A stretch of 64,000 bases of DNA from Pseudoalteromonas sp. R3 (GCF_004014715.1 NZ_CP034835.1:2294001-2358000); one strand, 5' to 3'. Counted from the stretch's first letter, positions 30,707-39,655 are shown. The notes: generated by a model from the sequence alone, not told the origin. A program made the numbers and translations.

Positions 30707-32928
30707 ATTTCACGCTCCCCAAGCCCAAGGAGACGCCTGTTTGTCATCTCGCAACTGGCTCCGCCTGCGAAATCGTCAAATGCTTTTTCAGTCGGTTTAA
30801 TGATCAGATCTTTAATGATCTGGGCTCCTTGCAGCGCGCCTATGTAGGGGTCTTTGATGCAACACTCCCACTCCAGTACAGCCCAGCCATCGAAGCCATA
30901 TTGTGTGAGTTTGCTGAATATCGCGTTAAAATCGATTTGGCCGTCGCCAAGGGAGCGAAAACGCCCTGCTCGGTCTTTCCAGTTAAGATATCCGCCATAT
31001 ACACCGGTCCGCCCATTGACACGATATTCCGCATCCTTGACGTGAAATGCCTTGATCCTGTCATGATACAAATCAATAAAGGCGAGATAATCCATTTTTT
31101 GCAGATGTAGATGACTTGGATCGTATAATATATTGGCTCTGGGATGGTGGTTGACCTGCCTGAGAAACGCTTCAAAACTCGCTCCATCGTGTAAATCTTC
31201 CGCCGGATGCAGCTCAAAACAAACATCAACCCCAGCGATGTCAAAAGCCTCAAGGATCGGTAGCCAACGCTGAGCAAGTACTTCGAATCCTTGCTCTATC
31301 AAACCGCCAGGGCGTTGAGGCCAAGGGTAAACCATAGGCCAAAGCAGTGCGCCAGAAAAAGTGGCATGTGCACTAAGCCCCAGGTTTTTACTGGCCTGAG
31401 CGGCGAGCATCAGCTGTTCACTCGCCCACAAAGAAATTGAGTCAGGATCTTTGTTCAAGGTGTTTGGATAAAACCCGGCAAACATCTCAATATAACAAGG
31501 CGCTACAGCCACCAGTTGCCCCTGTATATGTGTTGAGAGCTCTGAAATTACCAGATTGTAGCGCCCCAGTAGTGCCTTGATATGCTCACAGTAATCTTTA
31601 CTTTCGGCTGCATGCGCTAAATCGAAAAGAGATTCAATGTGGGTCGGCAGCTGAATTGCTTTGTATCCCAAGCTTGACGCCCACTGTGCAAGCCCTTCCA
31701 ATGAATTATATGGCGCTTCATCCCCAATAAACTGCGCCAGAAAAATACCAGGCCCTCTAATTTCAGTCATGTAATTGCGCCCCTGAACAGCATGCCACTT
31801 TTGCGATGATCCGCTGGCCCGAACAACACTATCAATGAACAACATTCCCCGGATCCCTTCTTTGATCCCCGGTACGTCTAACGCTTTATCACAAGGTGGC
31901 TGGACCAATTGCCGCGCCCGAATTTGCGCTGCAAAATTGCGGTATAAATTTGCAAAGGCTTCTATATACCCTTCCGGATGACCTGCGGGCAATCTTGTGT
32001 TTTCAACAGCAAGAGACGATTTATTAGCAACCCCACTTCGGATAACTCGCATCGAACTGTCTGCATATCTGAGTGTCAGGCTGTTGGGGTTTTGCTGCTG
32101 CCACTTTAGGCTTCCTTTATCTCCATAGACGCTGATAGAAAGGTTATTCTCTTCTCCTGTAGCCACTTGACTGGCCAGTAGTACTCCTTTGATTTCATCA
32201 CCAAACCTGAGTAGTACTGCACCATCATCATCCAGCGCCCTGTGCTCGTATGCTGTATTAAGATCCGCGCATACATGGGTGATAGATTTACCACTGATGT
32301 ATTCAGCCAGATTAGCTGCATGAACACCAATATCGCCCATGCAACAACTTAACCCTGCCTGTTCAGGGTCAAGTCGCCAGCTAGCTTGTTTTGTACTCTC
32401 AGCATTTTTACCACTCAGCCAGCCCTGTTGATAACTCACAATAATTTTTCGAATAGTCCCTAACTCGCCTGCGTGTACCCGATATCTGGCTTCCTTCACC
32501 ATCGGATAACCGGTATAGGTATAGGTCAGCGCATATAACACATCAGAGCATGCAAGCTGACGGGCCAGTGTAAGTGCCTGAGCCAATGAAATCGTGGCGG
32601 GTTTATCTGAAATCACATGAAAACCATGTTTAATCGCTTCGCTGGCCATTTGAAAGTGCAAGTGGTTCGGCGTGACTATGGCTAGTAGCTCCATTCTTTC
32701 GCCCTCTGGCAATGAAGATTCCATCTCCAGCATGTCATTAAAATGTTGGTAGCAACGCGAAGCCTTTAAACCCAGATATCTTCCGTACTCATATGATCGC
32801 TGCGGCGCACTACTGAATACGCCACATACCAGTTCGATTTGACCATCAAGCTGTGCTGCCATGCGATGTATAGAGCCAATAAAGGCGTCCGGGCCACCGC
32901 CGACCATTCCCATCTTAATTTTTTTCAT
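30703..32928 (-). CDS. Gfo/Idh/MocA oxidoreductase joined to sugar phosphate isomerase/epimerase
   Basis: One 741-residue frame with two enzymes. Residues 1 to about 385 are an NAD(P)-dependent Gfo/Idh/MocA dehydrogenase (MGMVGGGPDAFIG, TPNHLHFQMA, DKPATISLAQ). Residues from about 387 are a TIM-barrel isomerase with metal positions in FELHPAED, LYDPSHLH, FHVKDAEY and VLEWE. The second part begins MTEIRGPGIFLAQFIGDEAPYNSLEG, which looks like a normal start, and its ATG (31770) has AGGGG 9 nt upstream. A single extra G at 31780-31783 would end the first protein at a TGA overlapping that ATG, so the fusion may be an artefact of one missing base. First gene of the cluster. Confidence 0.85.
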   Translation of the reverse strand: MKKIKMGMVGGGPDAFIGSIHRMAAQLDGQIELVCGVFSSAPQRSYEYGRYLGLKASRCYQHFNDMLEMESSLPEGERMELLAIVTPNHLHFQMASEAIKHGFHVISDKPATISLAQALTLARQLACSDVLYALTYTYTGYPMVKEARYRVHAGELGTIRKIIVSYQQGWLSGKNAESTKQASWRLDPEQAGLSCCMGDIGVHAANLAEYISGKSITHVCADLNTAYEHRALDDDGAVLLRFGDEIKGVLLASQVATGEENNLSISVYGDKGSLKWQQQNPNSLTLRYADSSMRVIRSGVANKSSLAVENTRLPAGHPEGYIEAFANLYRNFAAQIRARQLVQPPCDKALDVPGIKEGIRGMLFIDSVVRASGSSQKWHAVQGRNYMTEIRGPGIFLAQFIGDEAPYNSLEGLAQWASSLGYKAIQLPTHIESLFDLAHAAESKDYCEHIKALLGRYNLVISELSTHIQGQLVAVAPCYIEMFAGFYPNTLNKDPDSISLWASEQLMLAAQASKNLGLSAHATFSGALLWPMVYPWPQRPGGLIEQGFEVLAQRWLPILEAFDIAGVDVCFELHPAEDLHDGASFEAFLRQVNHHPRANILYDPSHLHLQKMDYLAFIDLYHDRIKAFHVKDAEYRVNGRTGVYGGYLNWKDRAGRFRSLGDGQIDFNAIFSKLTQYGFDGWAVLEWECCIKDPYIGALQGAQIIKDLIIKPTEKAFDDFAGGASCEMTNRRLLGLGEREI

Positions 32929-33129
32929 CTACTTAATTCTGCTGTCTTATTTTTCTGATATCGCAAAAATAGTAAATAGAAAGTGAATTTATGCGTTAGG
33001 TCAAAATCGGACAATAATGCAAGAAAATCGGCGACATTGTATTCACCAATTAATGATTAATATTTAAATACATCTATATTAATGACTTACGATGACATAT
33101 ATTGTATACATAAGAAGAAATGAAAAAGA
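32929..33129. promoter_or_regulatory. Divergent control region of sugar cluster and AraC gene
   Basis: 201-bp, strongly AT-rich gap between divergent genes. Two similar direct elements occur on the plus strand: ATTAATGATTAA (33049-33060) and ATTAATGACTTA (33078-33089), 10 of 12 bases alike, start-to-start 29 bp. AraC-type regulators often bind direct repeats, so these are candidate half-sites, but AT-rich DNA gives such matches easily. Confidence 0.4.
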
Positions 33130-33888
33130 ATGAGCTGTAATGCAATGGATAATGATAAAAATCAGAGCGATGCGTTTTTCGACTCTGTACACTTTTCTCA
33201 ATTATTAGCTATGCTCGACATGCTCTCTGGTACGCTATTTTGGGTTAAAAATGCGCAAGGTGAAATCGTATTCGGCAATGAAGCCTTCCTTGCGCACATT
33301 GGTGTATCTTCTTTGCACCAGATACTTGGTCAGACCGATCTTGCTTTTGCACCACCTCACCTCGCCCACCAATATATGGTTGATGATAAAAAAGTAATTT
33401 CAGGTCAAACAGTTACGGAACGACTCGAAGTAAATCAAGCCGATGGTTCAGACGGTATTGCCTGGTATGTTACCTCTAAGCGCCCTTTGTATTCTGCAAG
33501 CGGCGAGATCATCGGAACTTATGGTATGTCAAAAAAGCTCCACGTACATACCTGTACTCAACCCGGGATGAAAGCACTTAAGGCGCCAGTCGAGTACATC
33601 AGAGCCAACTTTGCTCAACCTCTCAAACTCACGGAGATCGCCGAGGCAAGTCACTTATCGGTCAGCGCACTGGAGAGACGATTTAAAAAGCACCTGAATA
33701 CCACACCCAAAAAATTTCTGACCCAGGTTAGACTAGAACAGGCCAGAAAGTTACTAATAGAGACCAATGACTCAATAAGTGACATTGCATTTTCTGTAGG
33801 ATTTACCGATCACAGCTATTTTAGCCGACAGTTTCAGCTGTACTTCAGTGAACAACCCCGCGAGGTTAAAAAGCATTACCATCGATAG
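33130..33888 (+). CDS. AraC family regulator with PAS sensor domain
   Basis: 252-residue DNA-binding protein. Residues about 25-140 form a PAS domain (SGTLFWVKNAQGEIVFGNEAFLAHIG, GTYGMSKKL). The C-terminal 105 residues are a two-helix-turn-helix AraC domain (LTEIAEASHLSVSALERRFK and ISDIAFSVGFTDHSYFSRQF). It is divergent from the sugar-oxidation operon and is the likely activator of it. The PAS domain may sense the sugar, a keto product or a redox signal; the ligand is not deducible. An alternative ATG lies at 33145. Confidence 0.9.
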   Translation: MSCNAMDNDKNQSDAFFDSVHFSQLLAMLDMLSGTLFWVKNAQGEIVFGNEAFLAHIGVSSLHQILGQTDLAFAPPHLAHQYMVDDKKVISGQTVTERLEVNQADGSDGIAWYVTSKRPLYSASGEIIGTYGMSKKLHVHTCTQPGMKALKAPVEYIRANFAQPLKLTEIAEASHLSVSALERRFKKHLNTTPKKFLTQVRLEQARKLLIETNDSISDIAFSVGFTDHSYFSRQFQLYFSEQPREVKKHYHR

Positions 33889-33895
33889 ATGATAG

Positions 33896-34435
33896 TCACG
33901 AACTGACAAAGGCGGCATACTCATCAAAGTAACCTGCCTTTTCACTCAACGGACAAAACGCGAATATGGCAACAGCACCACCTTTGACTAGTCGGAACCC
34001 GCAATGCTTCAACAAACGCTGACATGCCAAATTATTGTGCTGAACCTTGCCCAATACGAGTGACACCTCACGGCCGGGCACCAGTATATCCAATGCATTC
34101 AAAGCCGCGCTGAGTGCCTCAGAAGCCAGACCTTGGCGCCAAAATCGGGGAGCAAGCTCAATGCCCAGGTGAATGTGTTTTGTATTGACGTGGTAATCGT
34201 ATAACCCGAGCGTACCTATGAATTCTCCGTTATATTCAATCGCAAAGCGCCCGCCTCGCCCCTCGTAGAATTCTTCAAGGTCGGCCTGTAACATTGCCCT
34301 GACTTCTGGCTGGGTTAGCTTATCGCCATAATCATTGTACTGGCTTACTAAAGGGTCGTTTAGCAGCGCCACCAGCGCCGGTACATCACGATAGTTCACC
34401 AGCCTTAGCAGCAATCTGGGGGTTTTAATTTGCAT
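33896..34435 (-). CDS. GNAT family N-acetyltransferase (RimJ/RimL type)
   Basis: 179-residue acetyltransferase. TPRLLLRLVNYRDVPALVALLNDPLVSQY is the usual RimJ-like start; the acetyl-CoA loop region is LAPRFWRQGLASEAL, and VQHNNLACQRLLKHCGFRLV is the C-terminal signature. The substrate may be a protein N-terminus, an antibiotic or a metabolite and is not determined here. It ends 7 nt from the convergent AraC gene, with no terminator visible between. Confidence 0.9.
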   Translation of the reverse strand: MQIKTPRLLLRLVNYRDVPALVALLNDPLVSQYNDYGDKLTQPEVRAMLQADLEEFYEGRGGRFAIEYNGEFIGTLGLYDYHVNTKHIHLGIELAPRFWRQGLASEALSAALNALDILVPGREVSLVLGKVQHNNLACQRLLKHCGFRLVKGGAVAIFAFCPLSEKAGYFDEYAAFVSS

Positions 34436-34535
34436 CGGGTTCCATCATCCAAAAGCTTTTAATAAAGCCCTCTCTTTTTCGCTAAATTAGTATAAACTAT
34501 CGGGCCTTAAGTAACAGCCGTCAGGAGTCGTTAAG

Positions 34536-34738
34536 ATGAGCGAAGAGTATATTGTCATTCCCCCACCACTAAAGTATGGTGCCCGGAAAAAGGCGAAGGC
34601 TGGACACTGACCGGGATAACCGGTATTGAAGAAAACACCTCAGTAATGTTCAGTGGCGTCCGCTACACCATCCCGGCAAAGACCATTGTCGAAGAACTGC
34701 TGCCAAATTATCAGGCAAGAGAGAAAGAGCAAGGGTGA
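34536..34738 (+). pseudogene. Small conserved-looking protein, frameshifted
   Basis: ATG at 34536 has AGGAG 8 nt upstream. The frame MSEEYIVIPPPLK ends early at a TGA, but adding one base at the AAA of 34571-34573 joins it to an open frame reading VWCPEKGEGWTLTGITGIEE to the TGA at 34736. The joined protein would be 67 residues. The good ribosome site and the smooth join suggest a real small gene with one base missing. Family not recognised; the W-C-P-E-K-G-E-G-W segment may be a useful search seed. Confidence 0.6.
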
Positions 34739-34754
34739 GCTCATCAGCTCACCC
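34733..34754. terminator. Perfect hairpin over a stop codon
   Basis: Arms GGGTGAGCT (34733-34741) and AGCTCACCC (34746-34754) with loop CATC. The left arm includes the TGA of the small frameshifted gene. There is no T run on the plus strand; it may act as a weak terminator or mRNA end. Confidence 0.45.
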
Positions 34755-34801
34755 GCACAATATTAACTAAGAAAGATACGCCGCTACCATACCGAATATC
34801 T

Positions 34802-35146
34802 TCATTCTGTATAACTGGTAATTCTCATTAATCTGATTTCCGTACCTTCGTATACAACGCGACGATTTTCCTTCAGTATGTCCAGGCAGAAAGTGGCTGT
34901 GATGTGATTTTCGTCCGATAAAATGCGCGCATAAAGCCCAGTAGGTAACGCCTCCGGGCTTGGCCCTTCTCCCGCTTCTTCAACACCATATATATTGCCA
35001 TCCGCTGTATCCGATATCCTTAGACTCGGAGGGTGTCCGTTCCAAACCGATAATGTACCAGATACATTTTTACAGGGTTTTGCTTCTGCCGATGTAGATT
35101 GACAGAGCGCACACATAAGTGCCAGAAGGTAGAATTTTTTACGCAT
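34802..35146 (-). CDS. Small exported hypothetical protein
   Basis: 114 residues from the ATG at 35146: signal peptide MRKKFYLLALMCALCQSTSAEA, then a mature part with two cysteines (KPCKNVSG, FCLDILKEN) and PPSLRISDTADGNIYGVEE. It may start at 35161 instead. The family is not recognised. It is the last of four tightly spaced minus-strand genes (7-nt gap to the membrane protein before it), probably periplasmic. Confidence 0.65.
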   Translation of the reverse strand: MRKKFYLLALMCALCQSTSAEAKPCKNVSGTLSVWNGHPPSLRISDTADGNIYGVEEAGEGPSPEALPTGLYARILSDENHITATFCLDILKENRRVVYEGTEIRLMRITSYTE

Positions 35147-35153
35147 TAATGTG

Positions 35154-35591
35154 CTAGGCATAAAATCGCACTTTGATTTTCTTGAAGAACCATATGCAAA
35201 GGTAGCTAAACAGAAACACGACCGCGCTATAGGCCGCTGCAAGATAAGGCGTTAACAAGTAGCCGACCACATTTCTGCCACCATCAGCAACTCGCATCTT
35301 TCTTGCTTTTATTTCCTCTTCAGTCCAGGTTGACTCTTCGACAAGACTGATGGAACCATCTCCATCTCTATCTAATTGTACAACTATTAAATCCAGCTGA
35401 TAATTTAAATTGTATAAAGATGCTGCAACAACCAGATACATGAATACAACACAGACGAGGTATTTGGTCAGTACTTGCAAAGGTTTTAGGCTCACTCCTT
35501 TAAAAAACAGAATAAATATGGGCATTACTAAAAAGGGTACGCCGCCAACTTTTATCAATAAAGTAGCACTTTCAATACTCATGCTAATCAT
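35154..35591 (-). CDS. Membrane protein with an EF-hand loop
   Basis: 145 residues with two hydrophobic helices at the N-terminus (about 10-30 and 40-62) and one long one near the C-terminus (about 108-135). Between them lies a canonical 12-residue EF-hand loop, DRDGDGSISLVE, with acidic ligands at positions 1, 3, 5 and 12. The loop region is probably on one face of the inner membrane and could bind calcium. No family recognised. Gaps to its neighbours are 7 nt on each side, so it belongs to the four-gene operon. Confidence 0.7.
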   Translation of the reverse strand: MISMSIESATLLIKVGGVPFLVMPIFILFFKGVSLKPLQVLTKYLVCVVFMYLVVAASLYNLNYQLDLIVVQLDRDGDGSISLVEESTWTEEEIKARKMRVADGGRNVVGYLLTPYLAAAYSAVVFLFSYLCIWFFKKIKVRFYA

Positions 35592-35598
35592 AATAGAC

Positions 35599-35946
35599 CT
35601 ACAGCCAATTCCCTTTCTCTGAATATACTAATTCGCCATTTTGATTGGTGATTTGAAACATACCATCAGTTAAGAGTGTGTAGACTACCTGCTTCCCTTC
35701 AAATTCATACCCGACAAATCTGCATTCAGAACCTGGGATAAGACAGTTTTTGTGTAATGTTTTACCGCCGAGCCGCAATTTCTCCCCTTTGAGATTATGT
35801 ATTAAGTTTAAAACAACGTTATCGCACATAACATCGGTCTCTTCACATAACCTTGTTACTGTTGCTTCATACTTAGCCGTAACCAAAATTTCAGCGTACG
35901 ACGCCGATGATATTGATAAAAAAATTAACGCTAAAGGAACCTTCAT
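35599..35946 (-). CDS. Small exported cysteine-containing hypothetical protein
   Basis: 115 residues. The signal peptide is MKVPLALIFLSISSASYA; four cysteines in the mature chain (RLCEETDVMCDN, HKNCLIPGSECRF) suggest two disulfides in the periplasm. The C-terminal half is beta-rich (GKQVVYTLLTDGMFQITNQNG). No family recognised. It follows the 177-residue gene by only 3 nt. Confidence 0.65.
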   Translation of the reverse strand: MKVPLALIFLSISSASYAEILVTAKYEATVTRLCEETDVMCDNVVLNLIHNLKGEKLRLGGKTLHKNCLIPGSECRFVGYEFEGKQVVYTLLTDGMFQITNQNGELVYSEKGNWL

Positions 35947-35949
35947 AGC

Positions 35950-36483
35950 TTATCGTACCTCGTGAGCCATAATTTCTTCCTCAAGCTCATGCCTATCGCG
36001 CTCTTTGCAAGATAACTCTACCAGGTTCACAGTAGGGATTCCGAGCTTGACGATCATCTTTTGTATTTCCCTTGGCATATAAATGTGATTGCCTCTTGAG
36101 ATATTGCAGTAGTTACGCTTTGCAAATTTTTGCAAATAGGCATCATCTTCATTTGAAGGGAGCCTGAGAACAACCGCAGCGCCAGGGTTTATACAGCACC
36201 CAATGTACTTATCGGCATATTCGTAGTTAAAATAAACAAGCTGATACCCTAACACACGCGTTTCTTTTTCAGGAAAGTGGAAATTAAGATAGTCAAATCT
36301 TTCCTGTGGCTCAGGTGAGAAAATGCCTGATTTAACCATCTGATTAACAACCTCTCGCCCCTTTACCAAACTTTCCTCAAGATACGTTGGCTCTATTGTT
36401 AAAGAAGCCTCGATACTGATTTCTCTTTGGCTGTATGACTGAGCTGACCAGAGGGCAAAACTAACAAGCGTCGTAAGCTTCAT
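35950..36483 (-). CDS. Exported hypothetical protein
   Basis: From the ATG at 36483 the product is 177 residues with a signal peptide (MKLTTLVSFALWSAQSYS). An upstream ATG at 36525 adds 14 residues that spoil the signal. The mature part has a CC pair (YIGCCINPGAAVVLRLPS) and two more cysteines (NYCNISRG, ELSCKERD), and a charged C-terminus. No family recognised. First gene of the tight group running to 34802. Confidence 0.65.
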   Translation of the reverse strand: MKLTTLVSFALWSAQSYSQREISIEASLTIEPTYLEESLVKGREVVNQMVKSGIFSPEPQERFDYLNFHFPEKETRVLGYQLVYFNYEYADKYIGCCINPGAAVVLRLPSNEDDAYLQKFAKRNYCNISRGNHIYMPREIQKMIVKLGIPTVNLVELSCKERDRHELEEEIMAHEVR

Positions 36484-36548
36484 CTTAACTGCAAAGCGCT
36501 TAAAGCAAGACCACAAATATTCCATTCCTTTTCACCCAAAACCAAAAA

Positions 36549-36953
36549 CTATTTCACGTTCGTAGCGCTTTTATAATCCGGCCCGATAAAATCCCACTCA
36601 GCAACCGGTACTTTTACCAGCATTACCGAGTCCTGGCCAAATCGACGGGCATATAAGGACGCCAGCATCTTAGCCTTTTCAACCCCCTGCTCGTCCACTA
36701 TCACGGTCACCACTTTTGAGCGCTCTGGTTTACCTTTGTAGTAACCTACCGAATCAACAACATTAAAACCATCAAACGTCTTTACTATCTCATCGTTTTG
36801 AAACGTCTGCCATTGCTCTAGCGACACCCCACCGCCACCTGGCAATGACAGACCAAAGAACAGCCTGAGCCGATAGACTTCGTCTGCATAGGCGTGGGAA
36901 GTACTGAGCAGCAGAGTAAGTAATATCAAACGATTTGCGAATTTTACGACCAT
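36549..36953 (-). CDS. DUF3574-like exported protein
   Basis: 134 residues with a signal peptide (MVVKFANRLILLTLLLSTSHAYA). YRLRLFFGLSLPGGGGVSLEQWQTF and ERSKVVTVIVDEQGVEKAKMLASLYARRFGQDSVMLVKVP match what is known of DUF3574 secreted proteins, a family without an assigned function. AAGGA precedes the start. It is 65 nt ahead of the four-gene group and may share its promoter. Confidence 0.7.
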   Translation of the reverse strand: MVVKFANRLILLTLLLSTSHAYADEVYRLRLFFGLSLPGGGGVSLEQWQTFQNDEIVKTFDGFNVVDSVGYYKGKPERSKVVTVIVDEQGVEKAKMLASLYARRFGQDSVMLVKVPVAEWDFIGPDYKSATNVK

Positions 36954-37093
36954 ACATTTTCCTTATTGAATGCGCGAAAATTAAATTGATGACCAACATC
37001 CTTTAAAGCTAAGTCATTAGTGGTTCTTTGCTTTACACGATTTAGACTTACTTGAGGAACAAAGAGTTGGCTGACCAAAGAATATGGTAACTA

Positions 37094-37438
37094 TTATTCT
37101 TTCACCCAACCAACACTTAACACATAGCGGCTGCCTTGCGTAACTTTGCTCACGGCATGGGCTTCTATGTCGGGTCTGAACAGTTTAACCCTTGTCCAGT
37201 TTACAAGGGTATTTTGGCAAATAAACTCTCCACCTTGTTTCGCGTGTTTAAGGATAATATTGAGCCGGTAGTGTTTGCCAGCGTTGACCTGATCCACATG
37301 CTGTTTAATTTCACTGCCCGCCGGGAAATGGATCAGGTAACAGTCGAATTTAATGGGCCAGATTGCGCCGCATAACAGCATTTTATCGTAGCCCGAGTCT
37401 TGCCTTCCCGCTTCCCAGCGCCATAACTTATTCAACAT
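37094..37438 (-). CDS. 2-oxoglutarate/Fe(II)-dependent oxygenase-like protein
   Basis: 114 residues forming a minimal double-stranded beta-helix. Iron ligands are suggested by HVDQV (H-x-D), followed by RLNIILKHAKQGGEF, and a distal His in FRPDIEAHAVSKVTQGSRYVLSVGW, whose Arg could hold 2-oxoglutarate. This is the pattern of 2OG-Fe(II) oxygenases acting on proteins or small molecules. Substrate unknown. It stands 52 nt upstream of the NIT chemoreceptor's stop, in the same direction but lacking other partners. Confidence 0.75.
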   Translation of the reverse strand: MLNKLWRWEAGRQDSGYDKMLLCGAIWPIKFDCYLIHFPAGSEIKQHVDQVNAGKHYRLNIILKHAKQGGEFICQNTLVNWTRVKLFRPDIEAHAVSKVTQGSRYVLSVGWVKE

Positions 37439-37490
37439 ACCAGCACTCTCTTAACGCCTGCGCAGAGATCGTCTCGTTGAAACTGCGCCT

Positions 37491-39479
37491 TTAGTCGATT
37501 TTAAAATTGTCCATCGTGCGTTGCAGTGTATCACTGTTTAGTTTCATGTCATCAAAGAGTTTTTTCAGTGCCTGAGAGGTTTTAAGTTCTTCATTTGCAG
37601 CATCTAATACCGCGGTGGTATTACTGGAGATATCCTGTGCAACCACAGACTGCTGCTGCGCCGCCGTGGCCACTGAGGTAGTCAGTTGCTCTACGTGATT
37701 ACTGTGATCGCTCACCTGCATAGAAACCTGGCGAGTTTGTTCTACTTCACTCATAATACTACTCGCCAGGCCGGTATTTTCCTTAATGGCATTGACCACA
37801 TTGCGACTGATGTCATTCAGATTGCTGAGTAATGTAGAGATCTGCTCTGACGACCCCTTACTGTTGTTGGCAAGCCCTCTGACTTCATCGGCAACGACCG
37901 CAAAACCCCGGCCATGTTCCCCCGCTCTGGCCGCTTCAATGGCTGCATTCAGGGCAAGCAAGTTTGTTTGATCAGCTACGCTGCGAATAGAGTCCAGTAT
38001 GGTGTTAATCTCTTCCACCTGCTGCTCCATATTAAGTGCCATTTCGTTTACCTGCTCCATGCTTTGCGATAGCACATTCATGGCATCCAGATTGCGCTGA
38101 TTGTCTTCCAGCAACTTTTTAGATTCGTCGTTAAGCTGATCACTGGCTGTTAGCGTATCTGAGGCCGCTTTGGCGATGTCTTCGCTGGTTGCGGCCATTT
38201 GCTCAATCGCCGCGGCAATATTGGTTGCCAGGCTCTGCGTGCGCTGAGCGTCTTCCGTGACATGACCGGCCGCTTTTTCCATCTGATTACCCAGTTTAGT
38301 ACCTACATTAATAGACTTAGATAACCCAACCAACAGATCTTTAAAGGCATACACCGTATTGTGAATGGACTCCGATATTTTGCCCAGTTCATCGCTGGTT
38401 TTTAATCTTACATCTAAAGTGAGATCGCCGTTATTCGCGACTTTGGTCAATATGCTGGTTAACTCGTTCAGCTCGTCTCGCAATGAAGTAAACAGATGCG
38501 TGTTGATCACTATGATGATGAGCATAAAGATCAGAAATAATACAAACAGCCAGACCATTTGATTGACCAGATCCGCTTTATACGCCTCGCTGATTTCTCG
38601 TGTATGTGCCCACTGGCTGTCGAGTAACGCTTTTACATCCTGAATTTGCCCTGTTGCCTGGGCAAACCACTGGCTGCTATTGGGCAATCTCGAAAAATCG
38701 ACGTTATCGGCCGTCGAAACCGTCGTGATAACGCTATCCAGTGTTTGTGCACGGCTGTCAGACATGATCCGTTTATACGTATTCAGTACGTCGCCAGACA
38801 GCGCAGTCTCAAGCTGCTCTTTCAGAAGTGATAGCTGTAGCTGGTAATAAGCGAGATCCCGCGCCACAGCTTCATTGACCGACTTCCTTGCCAGCACGCC
38901 ATTCACTTTCCCTCTCAACTGACCTTTTCGCTCCTTGCTCTGTGCCATTAAGAAAGCAATGGATAAATTCGACGCCAATTCGCGGTTAGTTACATAGGCC
39001 TGCATGCGCATCGCAGTACTTAACGCAAGCTGATTTACATGGCTGTAATAATTGAACGCATTCTTTCCCTGTTGCTGATCAACCTCGCGACGCACCGCAT
39101 CTTTTTCCCGTAACAAAGAAAACAAGTTCGGCAACCACTTTTGTACTTTGTCGTCTTCTTTAAACACCCCGTTGTATAACCCCGCCAGCGCATTAACCGC
39201 AGCATCTGCTTTCAATCTTTGTGCAGCAACCGCTTGTCGGGTTTGGGCATTAGGATTACCCAAAAAACCAGCCGTTAACCCCCGCTCCACAGCATGGTGA
39301 TGTGCCACTTTTTCCATCGCATCCAGCAAACCTATGTAGGCAATGTCATTTTTAGTGGCTTCAATATCCTGCCAGTATTGGTAAACCACTTTGCTAAGCA
39401 GGATTAAAATGAAAATTAATAAGGCGGTAGAGCTGATAATGGATAATTGGATAATGGAAAAGCGCTTAAGCAGATTCAT
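37491..39479 (-). CDS. Methyl-accepting chemotaxis protein with NIT-type sensor
   Basis: 662-residue chemoreceptor. The ATG at 39479 follows CGGAGAA and is preferred over 39497. Helix one (about 10-30) precedes a helical periplasmic domain with [19 protein letters not shown] and [25 protein letters not shown], typical of nitrate/nitrite-sensing NIT domains. A second helix (about 305-325), HAMP and a signalling domain with [20 protein letters not shown] follow. Likely nitrate or nitrite is inferred from the NIT family only. Confidence 0.92.
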   Translation of the reverse strand: MNLLKRFSIIQLSIISSTALLIFILILLSKVVYQYWQDIEATKNDIAYIGLLDAMEKVAHHHAVERGLTAGFLGNPNAQTRQAVAAQRLKADAAVNALAGLYNGVFKEDDKVQKWLPNLFSLLREKDAVRREVDQQQGKNAFNYYSHVNQLALSTAMRMQAYVTNRELASNLSIAFLMAQSKERKGQLRGKVNGVLARKSVNEAVARDLAYYQLQLSLLKEQLETALSGDVLNTYKRIMSDSRAQTLDSVITTVSTADNVDFSRLPNSSQWFAQATGQIQDVKALLDSQWAHTREISEAYKADLVNQMVWLFVLFLIFMLIIIVINTHLFTSLRDELNELTSILTKVANNGDLTLDVRLKTSDELGKISESIHNTVYAFKDLLVGLSKSINVGTKLGNQMEKAAGHVTEDAQRTQSLATNIAAAIEQMAATSEDIAKAASDTLTASDQLNDESKKLLEDNQRNLDAMNVLSQSMEQVNEMALNMEQQVEEINTILDSIRSVADQTNLLALNAAIEAARAGEHGRGFAVVADEVRGLANNSKGSSEQISTLLSNLNDISRNVVNAIKENTGLASSIMSEVEQTRQVSMQVSDHSNHVEQLTTSVATAAQQQSVVAQDISSNTTAVLDAANEELKTSQALKKLFDDMKLNSDTLQRTMDNFKID

Positions 39480-39622
39480 GATTTCTCCGGTGATCACTTA
39501 ATGACGCCAATCTGGTACACCATGACTGGCCATCCTTATTGATACTAAAGATAGTCAAAAATCTGCAAAATCAACAATAACTGTACTGCGACCTTTGTTG
39601 GGTGGCCTTAGTGTGGCGGGCT

Positions 39623-39655
39623 AGGAGTGGCAGGCTTTTGCCTGAGTGTTCTCCT
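39623..39655 (-). terminator. Hairpin downstream of the 72-residue gene
   Basis: Inner stem CAGGC (39631-39635)/GCCTG (39640-39644) with a TTTT loop, and outer pairing AGGAG (39623-39627)/CTCCT (39651-39655), interrupted by internal mismatches. It overlaps the end of the gene at 39654. Weak evidence for a terminator. Confidence 0.3.
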
